This document shows positions 4,011-5,901 of a stretch of 5,901 nt of DNA, in pieces (within the stretch, counting starts at the first letter, position 1; every line of letters begins with the position of its first letter). Source of the DNA: Burkholderiaceae bacterium (lineage in GTDB: Bacteria > Pseudomonadota > Gammaproteobacteria > Burkholderiales > Burkholderiaceae_D); NCBI GenBank assembly GCA_031261905.1, contig JAISIS010000058.1, positions 1 to 5,901 of the forward strand, read 5' to 3'. The notes beneath the pieces were generated by a model. It saw only the letters and a list, made by a program, of their open reading frames with translations. It had not been told where the DNA came from and made no database searches. A program made the position numbers and the translations under genes.

Positions 4011-5901
4011 TTATGCATTGTAGGTTTTCCAGATGTCCGGTTTGGAGAGCGCGTAGCCGCGCAGACCATCTACCCGCAATTGCCTGAGCATGGCGATTTC
4101 TTCCTGTGTTTCAACAAATTCCGCAATAACCTGAATATCATGGCTGTGCGCCATCCGTATGATGGAATCAACAAACTGCTGATTATCGCGGTTCTGGTCA
4201 ATGCCACGGATAAAGCTGCCGTCAATTTGCAGATAGGCCGGGCGCAACTGGGCCAACTGGTTGATGGAGGTATTGCCCCTGCCAAAATGCTCAATGCCCA
4301 TTCTCGCGCCGGTCGACTGAAGTTGATCGGCCCACAGGCGCGCGGCATGCATATTCTGGCTGATGGCGTAATCGCTGATCTCAAAACGGATACGTTGAGC
4401 GATGGCCGGTTTTTCCCGCAGCCGGTCAACAACCCACGAAACAAAGGCGTGGTCGCGGATAGAGGAGGGCATGAGGTTGATGGCAACGGGTTCGCCTGGC
4501 GCGCCAGGTTGCTCCAGCCTTTTCATGACGGCTTCAATAACCATCTGGTCAAAGATTTGCGTCATGTTGTGGTGATTAACCATCGGGATGAAAATACCCG
4601 CCGGGATCAGGCGGCCTTCCGGACTGGAAATTCGCAGCAGCACCTCGCTTTGCATGATTTTCGATGTATCGCCGCTGTCAAAGATTGATTGCAAAAGCAG
4701 GGTGTAGCGCTGCTCTTCAATCACATGCTGCAACAGGGCGATCCACTGGGTTGCCGTGAGGCGCTCAAAGGCGCCATCCGTGTTGCTCCTGTGGACATGG
4801 GCCGCATTCTTGCCTTGCAACTGTGAGGCGCGCAAGGCCATATCCACTTCGGACATCAACTGCTGCAGGGACTGATTGCGGCGGTAGGCCAGCCCGATAT
4901 GACCGATTTCGTCAGTCGGCGCAAGCCCTTTGCCATGCAGGGAAGGCAGATCGGATGCCAGCCCGTTTGCAAACGCCAGTGCGCTTTCCTCTGAAACACC
5001 AGCCAGCGCAATGGCGAAAGTGGAGCCGGAAAGACGTGCCGCAAAGGTTTCGCTGGCATCACTCGCCTTGGCGCGTTTCTGTATGAGAGCGGTAATGCCT
5101 CTTAGAAGCGCGTCACCGGCAGCGTGCCCTGATTGATGGTTTATGGCCTGGAGATTGAGGATTTCCAGAAATACCAGCGCGCCCTGATCAAAATCATCGC
5201 CATCCTGTATCATATTGTTCAGGCGCATATTGAAGAAAGTGCGGTTGGCCAGGCCCGTTGTGCTGTCCGTATAGGCAGTGGAACGAATACGCTCCAGCGC
5301 TTCTTCCTGCTCACTGAAGATATCCCGGATTTTTCCGGACATCTGGTTCATGGCCGTAACAACCTGGCGCAGTTCCAGTGTCCAGGGCAGGTGGGTCTGG
5401 ATAACGTAATCCTTGTTGGAAATGGCTTCGGCCTGCTTTTCAACCGACTGAAGCGGACGCAGCACATAATGGATGGCAAGCAGCGCCAGCACGAAAATAA
5501 TGATGAAAGAACCAATAAACAAGCCAAGCGATTGCGTACAGCTTTTCCAGAGACGGATATACGCAAACTCCGGATTGGCGCTGATGTGTACGGTACCGGC
5601 CTGATTCCAGCCGTTCATGACCAGGCTTTCGCCATGAGGCGTTTCAAGCGGGAACATGGAGATAAACCAGCCCGGCACCTGACTGGGCGGCTCGGTGTCC
5701 GAACGCTCAACTATTACCTTGTCGCCCATATCGTAAACCGTAATATCGCGGTAGTAACCGCTGTCGAAAAGCGCGTTGATGTGCGCCTCAATGGAAATGG
5801 TGTCGCTCTCCGCCATAAAGGGAGACAGTGTGAGTCCGAGCGAAGTGGCGGTATCCTGGGAAACGGTTTTTAGCTGATCATTCAGGTATGCCCGCGTATT
5901 G
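4011..5901 (-). CDS. lapD: LapD-like c-di-GMP receptor, degenerate GGDEF/EAL protein (N terminus cut)
   Basis: Inner-membrane receptor that relays cytoplasmic c-di-GMP to a periplasmic LapG-type protease controlling adhesin release. The frame is open to the right edge: 629 residues are visible, and about 20-30 (first membrane helix and start) are missing compared with LapD of about 650 aa. Numbered from the first visible residue: periplasmic LapD/MoxY-type sensor about 1-120 (DTATSLGLTLSP, DSGYYRDI, MNGWNQAG, FAYIRLW); membrane helix about 125-147; HAMP about 148-195; helical linker; GGDEF-like domain about 208-373 with TDSTTGLANR at its start and active site SGSTF instead of GGDEF; EAL-like domain about 385-625. 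In the EAL domain the signature is EVL (419-421), DDFG is EHFG, YLKID is YLQID and QGY is RGY, so hydrolysis is not expected. Trp98 in NGW matches by position the LapG-contacting Trp of LapD. The in-frame ATG at 5816 is internal, because the sensor's conserved start lies upstream of it. No LapG gene is in view; it may lie just beyond the right edge. Confidence 0.93.
   Translation of the reverse strand, partial: NTRAYLNDQLKTVSQDTATSLGLTLSPFMAESDTISIEAHINALFDSGYYRDITVYDMGDKVIVERSDTEPPSQVPGWFISMFPLETPHGESLVMNGWNQAGTVHISANPEFAYIRLWKSCTQSLGLFIGSFIIIFVLALLAIHYVLRPLQSVEKQAEAISNKDYVIQTHLPWTLELRQVVTAMNQMSGKIRDIFSEQEEALERIRSTAYTDSTTGLANRTFFNMRLNNMIQDGDDFDQGALVFLEILNLQAINHQSGHAAGDALLRGITALIQKRAKASDASETFAARLSGSTFAIALAGVSEESALAFANGLASDLPSLHGKGLAPTDEIGHIGLAYRRNQSLQQLMSEVDMALRASQLQGKNAAHVHRSNTDGAFERLTATQWIALLQHVIEEQRYTLLLQSIFDSGDTSKIMQSEVLLRISSPEGRLIPAGIFIPMVNHHNMTQIFDQMVIEAVMKRLEQPGAPGEPVAINLMPSSIRDHAFVSWVVDRLREKPAIAQRIRFEISDYAISQNMHAARLWADQLQSTGARMGIEHFGRGNTSINQLAQLRPAYLQIDGSFIRGIDQNRDNQQFVDSIIRMAHSHDIQVIAEFVETQEEIAMLRQLRVDGLRGYALSKPDIWKTYNA

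Noticed and set aside
3918..4688. 256-codon plus-strand frame running from the regulator's 3' end across the lapD-like gene
   Set aside because: It is antisense to the conserved EAL domain and overlaps the regulator's end in another frame; it is a by-product of codon bias in the real gene.
5814..5816. ATG at 5816 as the true start of the lapD-like gene
   Set aside because: The frame stays open to the right edge and the 28 upstream codons encode conserved LapD sensor sequence (DTATSLGLTLSP), so this Met is internal.
5133..5873. 246-codon plus-strand frame opposite the sensor and GGDEF-like domains of the lapD-like gene
   Set aside because: Antisense shadow with no recognisable domain; the opposite strand encodes clear LapD motifs through the whole stretch.

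Overview
The window holds part of a c-di-GMP-controlled, type I-secreted adhesin locus of the Lap type (LapD/LapB/LapC), as found in Gram-negative Proteobacteria. The combination of a LapD-like inside-out receptor, a LapB-type ABC exporter with a dead C39-like domain, a HlyD/LapC fusion protein and a NarL/FixJ-type regulator, together with moderate G+C coding DNA, suggests a beta- or gammaproteobacterium. A betaproteobacterium is my weak preference. Species cannot be named from the sequence.

Layout, left to right: (1) 1-410, minus strand, 5' part of a HlyD-family membrane fusion protein (lapC), cut by the left edge. (2) 394-2637, minus, complete lapB-like exporter ABC transporter; lapC starts inside its last codons (17-nt overlap, strong embedded Shine-Dalgarno). 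(3) 2638-2713, AT-rich spacer with a tandem 9-bp repeat. (4) 2714-3061, minus, small 115-aa protein of unknown function, of the type often misnamed 'tryptophan synthase subunit beta like'. (5) 3062-3292, AT-rich divergent control region. (6) 3293-3970, plus, LuxR/NarL-type regulator with an atypical receiver domain. (7) 3971-4010, short convergent gap with a hairpin. (8) 4011-5901, minus, lapD-like GGDEF/EAL receptor lacking only its extreme N terminus, cut by the right edge.

Inferred working model: LapB and LapC, with an outer-membrane TolC/LapE partner outside the window, export a large RTX/BapA-type adhesin. LapD senses cytoplasmic c-di-GMP through a catalytically dead EAL domain and controls a periplasmic LapG-type protease, keeping the adhesin on the surface when c-di-GMP is high. 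Neither the adhesin, the protease nor the outer-membrane protein is visible here. The regulator and the small protein are the least understood members. The regulator shares its intergenic region with the exporter operon and so is a candidate transcriptional controller of it. No RNA genes, insertion sequences, CRISPR arrays or attachment sites were seen.
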